Below, piece after piece: positions 1-11,935 of a DNA stretch of 64,000 nucleotides. The stretch comes from Inia geoffrensis (taxonomy: Eukaryota > Chordata > Mammalia > Artiodactyla > Iniidae): NCBI GenBank assembly GCA_036417435.1, contig CM070905.1:68713092-68777091 (forward strand), given 5' to 3'. The translations under genes were made by a program, and so were the position numbers. Numbering within the stretch: position 1 is the first letter of the stretch; each line of letters opens with the position of its first letter. The notes under the pieces were generated by a model that was not told where the DNA came from, made no database searches, and was given only the letters and a program-made list of their open reading frames with translations.

Positions 1-13
1 CTGACTTGGACTG

Positions 14-232
14 ACAGAACCCTGGGGAGAATTGATCCTTAAGGGGGACGCACGGGAGAAGCAGCTGCCAGTTAAAGAACTTAAGAAAGAGTTGGGAGGG
101 GAAAAAAAAAAAATCAAGAGAGAGTGGTCATCCTGAAGTCAAGACAGAACACAGTAACTACCAGTAGGTGGTGGCCAATGCAATGCAATGCTTGAAGGAG
201 ATCAAATCAAGTTTGAAAAGCAAACACGTTCA
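14..232 (-). mobile_element. L2 LINE fragment, antisense
   Basis: The stretch follows the antisense of the L2 3' region, in order: an 'accctggggaga' block, a 'taaggggg' block, 'agagagtggtcat', and a 'gcaatgcttgaaggagatcaa' type block. A run of 12 A at about 103-114 interrupts it. It is heavily diverged, as expected of an L2 relic that predates placental radiation. Non-coding. The borders are approximate. Confidence 0.55.
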
Positions 233-719
233 ATAAATAAGAAGTGATTGGTGTTCCAATGCTCCAGTCGCTATTAGCTACACAAGAGGAACTCAATGCT
301 CATTTTGAGCACAAAACAGAACTTGATGTATTTAATAAAAATAATTACTCAGGTAATTTTGACCATATACCTTAGACACTGCAAATATTTCAGAATAAAT
401 TAAAATTAAAACAATTCAAAAGTTAACAGAAGGACATTTATAGATTATTGTGCTCTATATTAGGTCATACCACCTCTATGTGATGGTCAAATTTTTGTAT
501 TTTTAGCTAAATTAACTAAATGTATAATACATGCGCCTGAAAAAAAATCCAGCACTGCAAAAAAGGTCAAACATAAGGATCTCTCCTGAGGTAATAAATT
601 CTCCTCACAATGGCTATGTCTGTTAAACATCTGTGTATTCTTTAAAAAATTTTCTATGCGTATAAAAGCATACATACATAGTAATTGTATATTAATACAT
701 ATATAGACCTTTTTACACT
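233..719. other. AT-rich stretch, no gene seen
   Basis: No open frame longer than about 60 codons, no recognisable repeat and no splice-bounded exon candidate. The DNA is plain AT-rich intergenic or intronic sequence. Confidence 0.5.
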
Positions 720-1215
720 AAAAAGTACAGTATAAACATTTCTCTACCTTTTACTTAAGAATATATCTTAGAGATAAATTGTATACCTTTTAAAAGTTAT
801 TGCATAGTAATTTATTAAATGGATGAATGGTTTATTCAACCAATGACCTATGGGAAGTTAAGTCACTTTCAGTGTTTTGTTATTGAAAAAAAAAAAAAAA
901 GCCCCAATATATTTGCATGAAACATACCTGAAAATCTATCTGTGGATTAAATTTTGAACAGTAAAATTTCTAGTTAAAAGCTAGACATGAATTTCTAATT
1001 TTTATGGCTATTGCCATATCACCACTCTACGGTCCTACCAATCTGCTCTCCCACATTCGTACCGTGTATGAAAATTCCTGCCTTCCCACACCCTTATCTG
1101 TGTACTATCAAAATGTGCTTTTGCCAAAGTAATAGGATAAAAACATCTCTTTGTTGTTTTAACTGCATTTATTTAAATGTGAGTGGGATTGAGCATCCTT
1201 TCCATTGTTTAGAAC
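720..1215 (-). mobile_element. Old L1M fragment (3' ORF2/UTR), antisense
   Basis: It matches the order of the antisense end of ancient L1s: a 'gatgaatggtttattcaacc' type block, an 'atggctattgccatat' block, a 'tgcctnccncacaccctta' block, and a 'gagtgggattgagcatcctttcca' type end. A poly-A run at about 888-902 interrupts it. It is strongly diverged and has no open frame of significance. Confidence 0.6.
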
Positions 1216-1385
1216 ACACCTAGATGACTAGATATCCCATATCTAGAAGGCTGAAATAATCTGAATGAATGCAGCTGATCTAATACTTAGGCTATTTTTA
1301 TAACAGGTTCAAACACACAATCCTATTAAAGCTGCTTCAATAGCGTGTTCAAGGCACGTAAAATGACAAGATTAGAGTCCATCTT

Positions 1386-1795
1386 AATTTCTTTCTTTCT
1401 CTCACACCCCACATCCTTTCCATCAACAGATCCTTTACCCAGCATCCAAACTCCTCTCATCACCTCTGTAGCTACGCTTTAGTACTATAATCAACTCCTG
1501 CCTGGGTTATTACAATGAATCATATTAATAGATTCCATCTACTCTGTCCTTTCAAGCCTGCATTCTATTCTCAATACCCATCAGGGGGATCCTGTTAAAA
1601 TGTAAACCACATCAAATCCACCCAAGGAAAAGCAAGAGTTTTTGCAATGGTCTACAAACCCTCCAAGAGCAGGGCCTCTACAGGCCATGAGGCTTCATCT
1701 GCTGCTTTGTCTGCTGCTCTTCTGCTAAGGTAAGGCCCAGCCACACTGACCTCCTGGCTGTTCAGTAAACATGCCATTAGGCTCAGAAATTTAAC
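1386..1795 (+). mobile_element. L2 LINE fragment, sense
   Basis: The segment carries the characteristic L2 3' progression: a 'gggatcctgttaaaatgtaaa' type block near 1586-1606, then 'tggtctacaaaccctcc', then 'ccagccacactgacctcctggctgttc' spread over about 1738-1765. The terminal part with the usual ATGAATGA-like end is missing. It is ancient and non-coding. Confidence 0.65.
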
Positions 1796-4700
1796 AATTC
1801 TTAAGTTTCTTTACTCAGACAATTAAAAAAAAAATAAAACTGCATGGAAAAGATTGAGAAAGGAGAAGATTATTGTTAGCAGGGGGTGTCTCATTTAGAA
1901 GTTTGGCTTTGAAATCAGGAGTTTGGAATACCTATTCCTTCAGAGTGACACCACATCTGTATACTGATGGACGGGGAACTCTCATCCTGAGTTTATAAAA
2001 TACAGTCCGAGCATAAGTAAATGAGAGTTATGTCATTTCTAAAGATGGTACAGTGTTCATTAACAAGTATAGCCATGTCATGTGATTCTCGGCTCCAGTT
2101 TGGGAAATTCTGATAAGAGAAGCACTTGTAGTCCTGAGAAGGCGGTGTTAAGAAAGGACTCAGATATTTTAGAGACAGCCTGTTAGATACGTCCCAAAGA
2201 TTGTCAGGAGAACCTGTAAACAATTAAAAAGGTTTTCTTTCAAGACCCATCAAGCCGTCCAAGGTCAGAACACTCTGAATGTCCTCTTTGCTGTTAGCTG
2301 CTGCTAGCCAATCTAAAAAAAAATTACTTTTACCAAATCATCTGTATTTGTTTTCTTTTCTCTCTCATCTTTTATGTAAATCATTCTGCTCTTTCTCCTT
2401 TGTTGGATGAAAACAATCTATTGATTGATATAACTTATATACAAGTGAAAGCATTTCCTAAAAAAATAGCTATTTGTTTGAATTATTCTTTGGAAGTGTG
2501 TATAACAACAAAAACTTTCATCTCCAGATGGAAAACTTGGATTTACTTTTCTAAAGACTTCTTTATATGTACTTGTTCATTTAATTTTTTGTCAGTAATA
2601 TCCAAAACCATTTTAAAAGAATAACAGGGGCACAGAGCTCTGCTATTCATTGTGATATATCAGGTTTCCTAGTTTGCTCTCTTACAGGAGTTTGTAGTCC
2701 AATGGGAAACAGGCTAAACTAAAATCTATATCTAGTTTAACTGAAGTTCAATTTCTGCTGGCATTGAAGAGAAACCCACTTTGCCCCTATTCCTCCCCTG
2801 TCCCATTTTGAACAGTTTGTGGGTTAGAGAGAGTAGATGAATGATGCATCTCAACGATGGATCAATGGATTTAGGGCACACGCGAGGCAACATTTGGAAG
2901 ATATACAGCTACAGCCGGAGAGTAATGTGAGCCCACTCAGTGACGTGATGGCAAAGGTTAACAACTGGCCCTGTAGGTATTTTTGATGTGGAACTACTGT
3001 ATTAAATGCCTAGGATTGCAAGAGTTTTTTTTTTTTTTCCCCCCCTAACTCTCAATGTGCTTGAGGTCCCATGTTAAGAGTTCAAGGGTTGAACTTCCAG
3101 GAGAACTTTCACCTTTCACTGATAATAGAAGACGTGAAGACAAACAAACAAATGAAAACACTGTGATAATTAACCAGCAGAATGTGACTGCTGATCTAAA
3201 AATTCTGTATCATTTTTAAATGATCAGGGAATCTAAGTGCCAGTAGAGGCTGGGAAAAAATAGTAAAAAAGAAGGGAGAAGGAAAAGAGGGACTGAGGGG
3301 GGGAAAATGGAAGAGAGAGATAACTTGGTAATTGTTAGCAAAAGTGGCTGATTTGGTGAAATGAAACAGAAAAACACGCTAGAGGAAAAATATACTCATA
3401 TTATTATTAAATTTGCTTTCAGTATCAACATATTTGGAAGAATTAAATACTGATATAACTAAGTCAATGTTCATACTGTGCAGTAAAATACATAAAAGCT
3501 TGCAAAAATTTAAATGTGATAATTCTAAAAACTATGTGCTCAGGAAATTGATAAGTCTCTTTGGACAGCTAAACTCAAGGTTTTTGTGTGCTTTAAAGTT
3601 TTAAATGAAGTAGTCATACAACCATCTACTTAAAATAATAAATTAATCATAAATGATATGTGAATAATCTCAACTTCCTGAAAGTTCAACTGTTAAATTA
3701 CAAAATAGTTCCTCACTTTCATTTCCAATGCTCACTAGGAGATAATTACTTTTATCTTTATGCATTTTTTCATGAGTAGGCCTCAGAATTTTTATAAACA
3801 GTTTTGAAATCTATATAAATCTCCCACTACCAAACAGCTCTAGGAAAACAAAGAAGAGATGGAATTTCAAGGTATTTTCAAAGGTCTCTCTAAACCCTGT
3901 TTAAAAAAATGTATTCTACTTTTTTTAGTTTCTATCACATCTTTTAAATAAATGGCATATGACCAAAGCAATGAATTTTGAAATGAATTACTCAGCAGTG
4001 AGTGTGGAAATGTCCTGTTTACTGTCCATTCCCATTTCAGTCATTACATGGTCCTAAATGATGTTGGAATGTAAGTATCACTGAGAGAGTTAGTTAAATT
4101 AGAGTATGTATGTGCCATCCCCATAATAAAAAATCCTAGTGAGTACCAGAGAGTTACTGTCTACATAACAGGGAAAGAGTCTATCCCTTGATTATTTGCA
4201 CTTATGAATGATACAGCCAAGGAATCATATCAATGAACAAATGCATAATGACAAAAGAATTTAGATCTTACAGAGTATCAAGTTCAACAATACAAGCTAA
4301 GAGAAAAACAGAATATCCACAGTTGAAAGTTAAGAAAGATTTACATATCCACATATTTCAGTAATTCTTTGTAATGTAGTGGACTGCTTTTGCATGTGCT
4401 GATGAGGGAAACTAAATTAAGCCTTAGAGGAAAATCCATAGTGACTAGAATAAATGGAGATGAGAATGTAAAATATGTGGTTAAAAGACAAAATGTGAGA
4501 GCACTATTAGGAAGAATAGAGAACAAAAGAAAATTAAAAGGAGGACTGAGTCTGACACAAGGACAGTTTGAAGATATAAAATGAGATTACATTGGAGTAT
4601 TCTAGAACTGATAGGTAAAATTGATAAATATATGCAAAAATTACGATAAACCTTTTTCCTTCCCAATTTTTAAGAGAATCAAGACTAAATCATGTAATTT

Positions 4701-4890
4701 TTTACTCCCATCCTTCTTTCCTTTATATCAACTTTTTTCAATCTTCATCTCATACATTTCTGATGTCTTCAAAACTTTCTCATCAGTTTCTGAAATTCTA
4801 CCTTCTAAGTCACTGAGGTTTCTCTTTCTTTAAAACAGTGTAACCAATAAATGATAAAACTGCCACTTATCCAGCTATCACTCAAAAGGC
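1796..4890. other. Long interval without a recognised gene
   Basis: This 3.1 kb is AT-rich DNA with short open frames only (at most 76 codons), none with a recognisable domain. It includes a T/C homopolymer junction at about 3027-3046 and the purine-rich tract listed separately. About 2810-3000 is less AT-rich and could be conserved non-coding DNA, but nothing in it is recognisable by eye. Confidence 0.5.
3245..3325. repeat. Purine-rich (GA) low-complexity tract
   Basis: About 80 bases made almost only of A and G on the plus strand, with a GGGGGGG run near 3297-3303. It is low-complexity sequence of the sort that can form triplexes. No gene is associated with it. Confidence 0.7.
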
Positions 4891-4951
4891 TGCTCTATCA
4901 TTTTTCTTCCTATGTATGACTGAATGTTAATTTTAACTATTAAATTCTAAA
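4891..4951. repeat. Left copy of a 61-bp direct repeat flanking an L1
   Basis: This segment recurs at 6825-6885 with 57 of 61 bases identical. The L1 homology starts directly after it and ends directly before the second copy. That is the geometry of a target-site duplication, but several times longer than the usual 7-20 bases. Confidence 0.8.
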
Positions 4952-6824
4952 CTATACACTAAAAAAGAACTATCAGAAAGAGAAATTAAGGAAATAATCC
5001 CATTTACCACTGTATCAAAAAGAATAAAAAACATAGGAATAAACCTACATAGGGAAGAAAAAGACCTGTACTCTGAAAACTATATAAAACTGATGAAAGA
5101 AATTGAAGATGACACATACACATGGAAAGAAATACCATGTTCTTGGATTGGAAGAATCAATATTGTTAAAATGACCACACTACCCAAGGCAATCTATAGA
5201 TTCAATGCAATCCCTACCAAAATACCAATGGCATTTTCCACAGAACTAGAACAAAAAAATCTTAAACTTTTCATGGAAACACAAAAGTCCCCAAATAGAC
5301 AAAACAATCTTGAGAAAGAAGAATAGAGCTGGGGGAGTCATATTCACTAACTTCAGACTATACTACAAAGCTACAGTTACCAAAACAGTATGGTGCTGGC
5401 ACAAAAACAGACACATAGATCAACAGAACAGAATACAGCCCAGAAATAAAATCATGCACTGTGATCAATTAATCTACAACAAAGGAAACAAGAATATTCC
5501 ATGGAGAAAAGACAATCACTTCAATATGTGGTGCTGAGGAAACTGCACAGCTACATGTAAAATAATGAAATTAGAACATTCTATGACACCATATACAAAA
5601 ATAAACTCAAAATGGGTTAAAGTCCTAAATGAAAGACCAGATACTATAAAACACCTTGAGGAAAACATAAGCAGAACACTCTTTGACATAAATCGCAGCA
5701 ATACTTTTTGGATCCACCTCCTAAGGTAAAGAAAATAAAGCAAAAATAAACAAATGGGACTTACTTAAACTTAAAAAGGTTTTGCACAACCAAGGAAACC
5801 ATCAACAAAATGAAAAGACAACCTACCAAATGGGAGAAAATATTTTCAAATGATATGGCTAATAAGGGATTAATATCCAACATATACAAACAACTCATAC
5901 AACTCAACATCAAAACAAACAAACAAACAACCTGATTTAAAAACGGGCAGAAGAACTGAGCAGACATTTTCCAAAGAAAAACTTTCATATGCAGACACAT
6001 GAAAAGATGCTCAACAGAGTCACTCATCAGAGACATGTAAATCAAAACCATAATGAGATATTACCTCACACCTGTCAGAATGGCTATCATAAAAATAAAA
6101 AAACACAAATAACAAATGTTGGCAAGGATGTGGAGAAAAGGGAAACTTTGTGCACTGTTGATGGAAATGTAAATTGGTGCAGCCACTGTGGAAAATGTAT
6201 GGAGGTTTTTCAAAAAACTAAAAACAGAACTACCATATGACCCATCAATTCCACTCCTGGGTATATATCTGAAAAAAACAAAAACACTAATTTGAAAAGA
6301 TATATGCCCCCCAATGTTCACAGCAGAATTATTTACAATTGCCAAGATACAGAAACAACCTAAGTGTCCAACAACAGATGAATGGATAAAGAAGATGGTG
6401 TGTGTGTGTATACACATACATACAATAGAATACTACTCAGCCATAAAAAGATGAAACATTGCTACGTGCAGCAACATAGATGGACTTGGAGGGCATTACA
6501 CTAAGTGAAATAAGTCAGACAGAGAAAGAAAAATATTCTGTGATATCACTTACATGTGGAATCTAAAAAAATACAGCAAACTAGTGAATATAGCAAAAAA
6601 GAAGCAGAGTTACAGATATAGAGAACAAACTAGTGGTTACCAGTGGTGGTGGTGGGGCAACAGAGGAATTGGGAACTGGGAGGTACAAACTACTTGGTGT
6701 AAGACAGGCTCAAGGATGTGTTGTACAACACAGGGGGAATATAGCCAATATTTTATAATAACTGTAAATGGAAAAGAACCTTTAAAAATTGTATAAAAAA
6801 TAAAGAAATATCCCATAAAGAAGA
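4952..6824 (+). mobile_element. 5'-truncated older L1 (ORF2 3' half plus 3' UTR)
   Basis: The element begins inside the ORF2 reverse-transcriptase region, at the block equivalent to 'aactatcagaaagagaaattaag', and runs through the C-terminal ORF2 region to an A-rich tail near 6795-6820. Readable pieces are at 5093-5326 (77 codons) and 5310-5537 (75 codons, containing a short motif of the type WCWHKNRHIDQ), which overlap in different frames, so the gene is frameshifted. A GT/CA microsatellite at about 6397-6420 sits at its 3' side. The 3' UTR differs from the young cetacean L1 copies elsewhere in the window, and the divergence is moderate. It is flanked by 61-bp direct repeats. Confidence 0.85.
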
Positions 6825-6885
6825 TGCTCTATCATTTTTCTTCCTTTGTATGATTGAATGTTAAATTTAAGTATTAAATTCTAAA
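6825..6885. repeat. Right copy of the 61-bp direct repeat
   Basis: Partner of 4891-4951. The four mismatches fall at repeat positions 22, 30, 41 and 47. If both copies were identical at insertion, the roughly 6.5% difference is consistent with a fairly old event. Confidence 0.8.
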
Positions 6886-7491
6886 ATGTATCTTAGCACA
6901 TTAGAGACAATTCAACTTGCTAAGGAAAAACTGATAAAAAATAAGTGCAAAATTATAAGAATATTATAGGACATTTGAAAAATGAGGAAATTTAAAAAAC
7001 TCATTCTCAATCTATCTATAGTTAATGACTCAGTAAAATTCTTCTCACTGCCTTTTAAGAAAAATCACTGTTTTTAAATTACTTTAAAAATTTCTTTTTT
7101 TTTTTTTTAACTACATCAGTCATTACTGACCACTCATTGTTCAAAGGATAGAACTGAGGTCAAGTGTTACTGCAAGCAGTTTTAGAAATACAGCACTAGA
7201 TGTCATTTAAAATTGATTGGAAAGACAAACCAACTAAACAACAGTCCACAGGACGGAGTAGAGAGCAAAGGATACATCTGAGGAAATCACGAGGTAATCC
7301 GATTGTGAGAAGCACAGAAGCAGAGGGACAGCCAGCAGGAAGGAAACAGCTTGTGCCTTCTATCCAATGGATGGTAAATCAGATCAACTAACTGCAAGGA
7401 AATGGCATTACTTTTAGCCCTAACTTAACTTCACTCCCAATATATGTGTTCTTAGAAAATCTGTACTCATATTTCCTATTCTCCTGGGTAA
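6886..7491. other. No gene seen
   Basis: Unique-looking AT-rich DNA with a T tract at about 7096-7109 and an accidental 63-codon frame at 7200-7391. No recognisable element. Confidence 0.5.
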
Positions 7492-7877
7492 TATTTTGGA
7501 GATTTTTTCTTTAGTATCTTTATTGGAGCATAATTGCTTTACAATGGTGTGTTACTTTCTGTTGTATAATAAAGTGAATCAGCTATACACATACAAATAT
7601 CTCCGTATTTCCTTCCTCTTGTGTCTCCCTCCTCCGTCCCTATCCCACCCCACTAGGTCATCACAAAGCACTGACCTGATCTCCCTGACCTATGTGGGTG
7701 TTTCCCACTGGCTATATACTTTACATTTGGTAGTGTGTATACGTCCATGCCACTCTCGCAGTTCACCTCTGCTCACCCTTCCCCCCCCCCCTCCGTGTCC
7801 TCAAGTCCATTCTCTACGTCTGCGTCTTTATTCGTGTCCTGCCCCTAGGCTCTTTAGAATCTTTTTTTTTTTTTTTT

Positions 7878-8200
7878 TTAGATTCCATATATATGTGTTA
7901 GCATACAGTATTTGTTTTCCTCTTTCTGACTTCACTCGGTATGAGTCTCTAGGTCCATCCACCTCAGCACAGATAACTCAATTTCATTTCTTTTTATGGC
8001 TGAGTAATATTCCATTGTATATATGTGCCACATATTGTTTATCCGTTCATCTGTTGATGGACACTTAGGTTGCTTCCATGTCCTGGCTATTGTAAATAAG
8101 AGCTGTAATGAACACTGTGGTACATGACTCTTTTTGAATTATGGTTTTCTCAGGGTATATGCCCAGTAGTGGGATTGATAGGTCATATGGTAGTTCTATT

Positions 8201-8231
<31 letters not shown>

Positions 8232-11200
8232 GAGTCACGCAGGCCTCTCACTGCTGTGGCCTCTCCTGCCACGGAGCACAGGCTCCAGACGCTCAGGCTC
8301 AGCAGCCATGGCTCGTGGGCCCAGCCACTCCACGGCACCCTCCCGGACCGGGGCACGAACCTGTGTCCCCTGCATCGGCAGGCGGACTCTCAACCACTGC
8401 ACCACCAAGGAAGCCCCGTATTTTTAGATTTTTAAGGAACCTCCATACTGTTCTCCATAGTGGCTGTATCAATTTACATACCGACCAACAGTGCAAGAGG
8501 GCTCCCTTTTCTCCACACTCTTCAGCATTTATCATTTGTAGATTTTTTGATGGTGGCTGTTCTGACCAGAGTGAGGTGATACCTCATTTACTTTTGACTT
8601 GTATTTCTCTAAAGTTCAGTGATGTTGAAAATCTTTTCATGTGTTTGTTGGAAATCTGTATATCTTCTTTGAAGAAATGTCTCTTTAGGTCTTCTGCACA
8701 TTTTGGGATTGGGTTGTCTGTTTTTTTTGATATGGAGCTGCATGAGCTGCTTGTATATTTTGGAGATTAATCCTTTGTCAGTTGCTTCATTTGCAAATAT
8801 TGTCTCCTATTCTGAGGGTTGTCTTTTTTATGGTTTCCTTTGCTGTGCAAAAGCTTTTAAATTTCATTAGCTCCCATTTGTTTATTTTTGTTTTTATTTC
8901 CATTTCTCTAGGACGTGGGTCCAAAAGGATCTTGCTGTGATTTATGTCATAGAGTATTCTGCCTATGTTTTCCTCTAAGAGTTTTATAGTGTCTGGCCTT
9001 ACATTTAGGTTTTTAACCCATTTTGAGTTTATTTTTGTGTATGGTGTTAGGCAGTGTTCTAATTTCATTCTTTTACATGTAGCTGCCCAGTTTTCCCAGC
9101 ATCACTTACTGAAGAGGCTGTCTTTTCTACATTGTATGTTCTTGCCTCCTCTGTCATAGCTTAGATGACCAGATGTGCGTGGGTTTATCTCAGGGCTTAC
9201 TATCTTGTTCCATTGGTCTATATTTCTGTTTTTGTGCCAGTACCATACTGTCTTTATCACTGTGGATTTGTAGTATACTCTGAAGTCTGGGAGCCGGATT
9301 CCTCCAGCTCCGTTTTTCTTTCTCAAGATCATTTTGGCTATTCAGGGTCTTTTGTGTTTCCATACAAATTGTGGAATTTTTGTTCTAGTTCTGTGAAAAA
9401 TGCCATTTGGTAGTCTGATAGGTACTGCATTGAATCTGTAGATTGCTTTGGGCAGTAGAGTCATTTTTACAATGTTGATTCTTCCAATCCAAGAACGTAG
9501 TATATCTCTCCATCTTCTTGTATCGTCTTTAATTTATTTCATCAGTGTCTTATAGTTTTCTGCATGCAGGTCTTTGTCTCCTTAGGTAGGTTTATTCCTA
9601 GATATTTTATTCTTTTTGTTGCAGTGGTAAATGGGAGTGTTTCGTTAATTTCTGTTTCAGATTTTTCATCATTACTGTATAGGAATTCAAGAGATTTCTG
9701 TGCATTAATTTTGTATCCTGCTACTTTACCCATTCATTGATTAGCTCTAGTAGTTTTCTGGTAGCATCTTTAGGACTCTACGTATAGTATCACGTCATCT
9801 GCAAACAGTGACAGTTTTACTTCTTCTTTTCTGATTTGGATCCCTTTTATTTCTTTTTCATCTCTCACTGCTGTGGCTAAAACTTCCAAAAATATGTTGA
9901 ATAACAGGGGTGAGAGTGGGTAACCTTGTCTTGTTCCTGATCATAGAGGAAATCGTTTCAGTTTTTCACTATTGAGAATGATGTTGTCTATGGGTCTGTC
10001 ATATACGGCCTTTAATATGTTCAGGTAAGCTCCCTCTTTGCCTACTTTCTGGAGAGTTTTTATCATAAACGGTGTTGAATTTTGTCAAAAGCTTTTTCTG
10101 CATCTATTGAGATTCTAATATGGTTTTTCTCCTTCAATTTATTAATATGGTGTATCACGTTGATTGATTGGCCTGTATTGAAGAATCCTTGCATTCCTGG
10201 GATAAACCCCACTTCATCATGGTGTATGATCCTTTTAATGTGCTGTTGGATTCTGTTTGCCAGTATTTTGTTGAGGATTTTTTCATCTATGTTCTTTAGT
10301 GAAATTGGCCTGTAGTTTTCTTTTTTTGTGACATCTTTGTCTGGTTTTGGTATCAGGTTGATGGTGTTCTCGTAAAATAGGTTTCGGAGTGCTCCTCCAT
10401 CTGCTATGTTTTGGAAGAGTCTGAGAAGGATAGGTGTTAGCTCTTCTCTAAACGTTTGATAGAATTCCCCTGTGAAGCCATGTGGGGCTTTTGTTTGTTG
10501 GAAGGTTTTAAATCACAGTTTCAATTTCAGTGCTTGTGATTGGTCTGTTCATATTTTCTATTTCTTCCTGATTCAGTCTTGGCAGGTTGTGCATTTCTAA
10601 GAATTTGTCGATTTCTTCCAGGTTGTCCATTTTATTCGCATATAGTCACTGGTAGTAATCTCTCATGATCTTTTGTATTTCTGCAGTGTCAGTTGTTACT
10701 TCTCCTTTTTCATTTCTAATTCTATTGAGTCTTCTCCCTTTTTTTCTTGATGAGTCTGGCTAATGGTTTATCAATTTTGTTTATCTTCTAAAGAAGCCGC
10801 TTTTAGTTTTATTGATCTCTGCTATCGCTACCCTCATTTCTTTTTCATTAATTTCTGATCTGATCTTTATGATTTCTTTCCTTCTGCTAACTTTGGGGTT
10901 TTATTGTTCTTCTTTCTCTAATTGCTTTAGGTGTAAGGTTAGGCTGTTTATTTGAGATGTCTCTTGTGGTACGTCTGTATTGCTATAAACTTTCCTCTTA
11001 GAAGTGCTTTTGCTGCATCCCATAGGTTTTGAGCCATAGTGTTTTCATTGTCATTTTTTTCTAGGTATTTTTTGATTTCCTCTTTGATTTCTTCAGTGAT
11101 CTCTTGGTTATTCAGTTGTATATTGTTTAGCCTCTGTGTGTTTGTATTATTTACAGATTATTTTCCTGTAATTGATATCTAGTCTCATAGCATTGTGGTC

Positions 11201-11871
11201 AGAAAAGATACTTGATATGATTTCAAATTTCTTATATTTATTGGGGCTTGATTTGTGACCCAAGATATGCTTTATCCTGGAAAATATTCCATGAGCACTT
11301 GAGAAGAAAGTGTACTCTGTTGTTTTTGGATGGAATGTCCTACAAATATCAATTAAGTCCATCTTGTTTAATGTATCATTTAAAGCTTGTGTTTCCTTAT
11401 TTATTTTCATTTTGGACAATCTGTGCATTGGTGAAAGTGGGGTGTTAAAGTTCCCTACTATGACTGTGTTACTGTCGATTTTCCCTTTTATGACTGTTAG
11501 CATTTGCCTCATGTATTGAGGTGCTCCTATGTTGGGTGCATAAATATTTACAATTGTTATATCTTCTTCTTGGACTGATCCCTTGACCATTATGTAGTGT
11601 CCTTCTTTGTCTCTTGTAATAGTCCTCATTTTAAAGTCTATTTTGTCTGATATGAGAGTTGCTACTCCAGCTTTTGATTTCCATTTGCATGGAATATCTT
11701 TTCCCATCCCCACACTTTCAGTCTGTATGTGTCCCTAAGTCCAAAGTAGGTCTCTTGTAGACATCATACGTACAGGTCTTGTTTTTGTATCCATTCAGCC
11801 AGTCTTTGTCTTTTGGTTGGAGCATTTAATCCATTTACATTTAAGGTAATTATTGATATGTATGTTCCCAT
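7878..11871 (-). pseudogene. L1 ORF2 (endonuclease/reverse transcriptase), broken
   Basis: In an intact L1 this gene encodes the cytoplasmic RNP enzyme that nicks target DNA and reverse-transcribes the L1 RNA. The start is placed at the ATG at 11871-11869, beginning MGTYISIITLNVNG, the usual endonuclease N-terminus. A TGA stop lies at codon 36 (11766-11764). The endonuclease domain is then open from 11713 to 11147 (188 codons, with SDHNA, the catalytic SDH motif). The polymerase FADD motif is legible at 9805-9794, but the frame around it is fragmented, with readable pieces at 9733-9542, 9332-9102 and 9068-8787. A SINE interrupts the C-terminal part at 8211-8418. The natural stop is TAA at 7880-7878. 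No function is expected. Confidence 0.88.
8211..8418 (-). mobile_element. CHR-type SINE (short form) nested in L1 copy 1
   Basis: Antisense SINE: T tract at 8206-8231, then the tail-side motif, ending at 8418 with the reversed head ('aaggaagcccc'). The internal RNA polymerase III B box is readable on the minus strand (GGTTCGTGCCC). A target-site duplication of 14 bases with two mismatches lies at 8197-8210 and 8419-8432. It splits L1 ORF2, so it inserted after that L1. Confidence 0.92.
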
Positions 11872-11935
11872 TACCAGTTTTCTTAACTGTTTTTTGTTTG
11901 CTTTTGTAGGTCTTTCCTCCTCTTTTGTTTCCTGC

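Noticed and set aside
7496..8068. 190-codon plus-strand frame
   Set aside because: It lies antisense over the L1 copy 1 3' UTR and ORF2 end, with proline- and phenylalanine-rich runs from T tracts. It is not a gene.
8230..8427. Arginine/serine-rich frames repeated over the SINE loci (also near 26040, 31750, 38660, 42805)
   Set aside because: They recur because they read the same GC-rich SINE. They do not represent a gene family.
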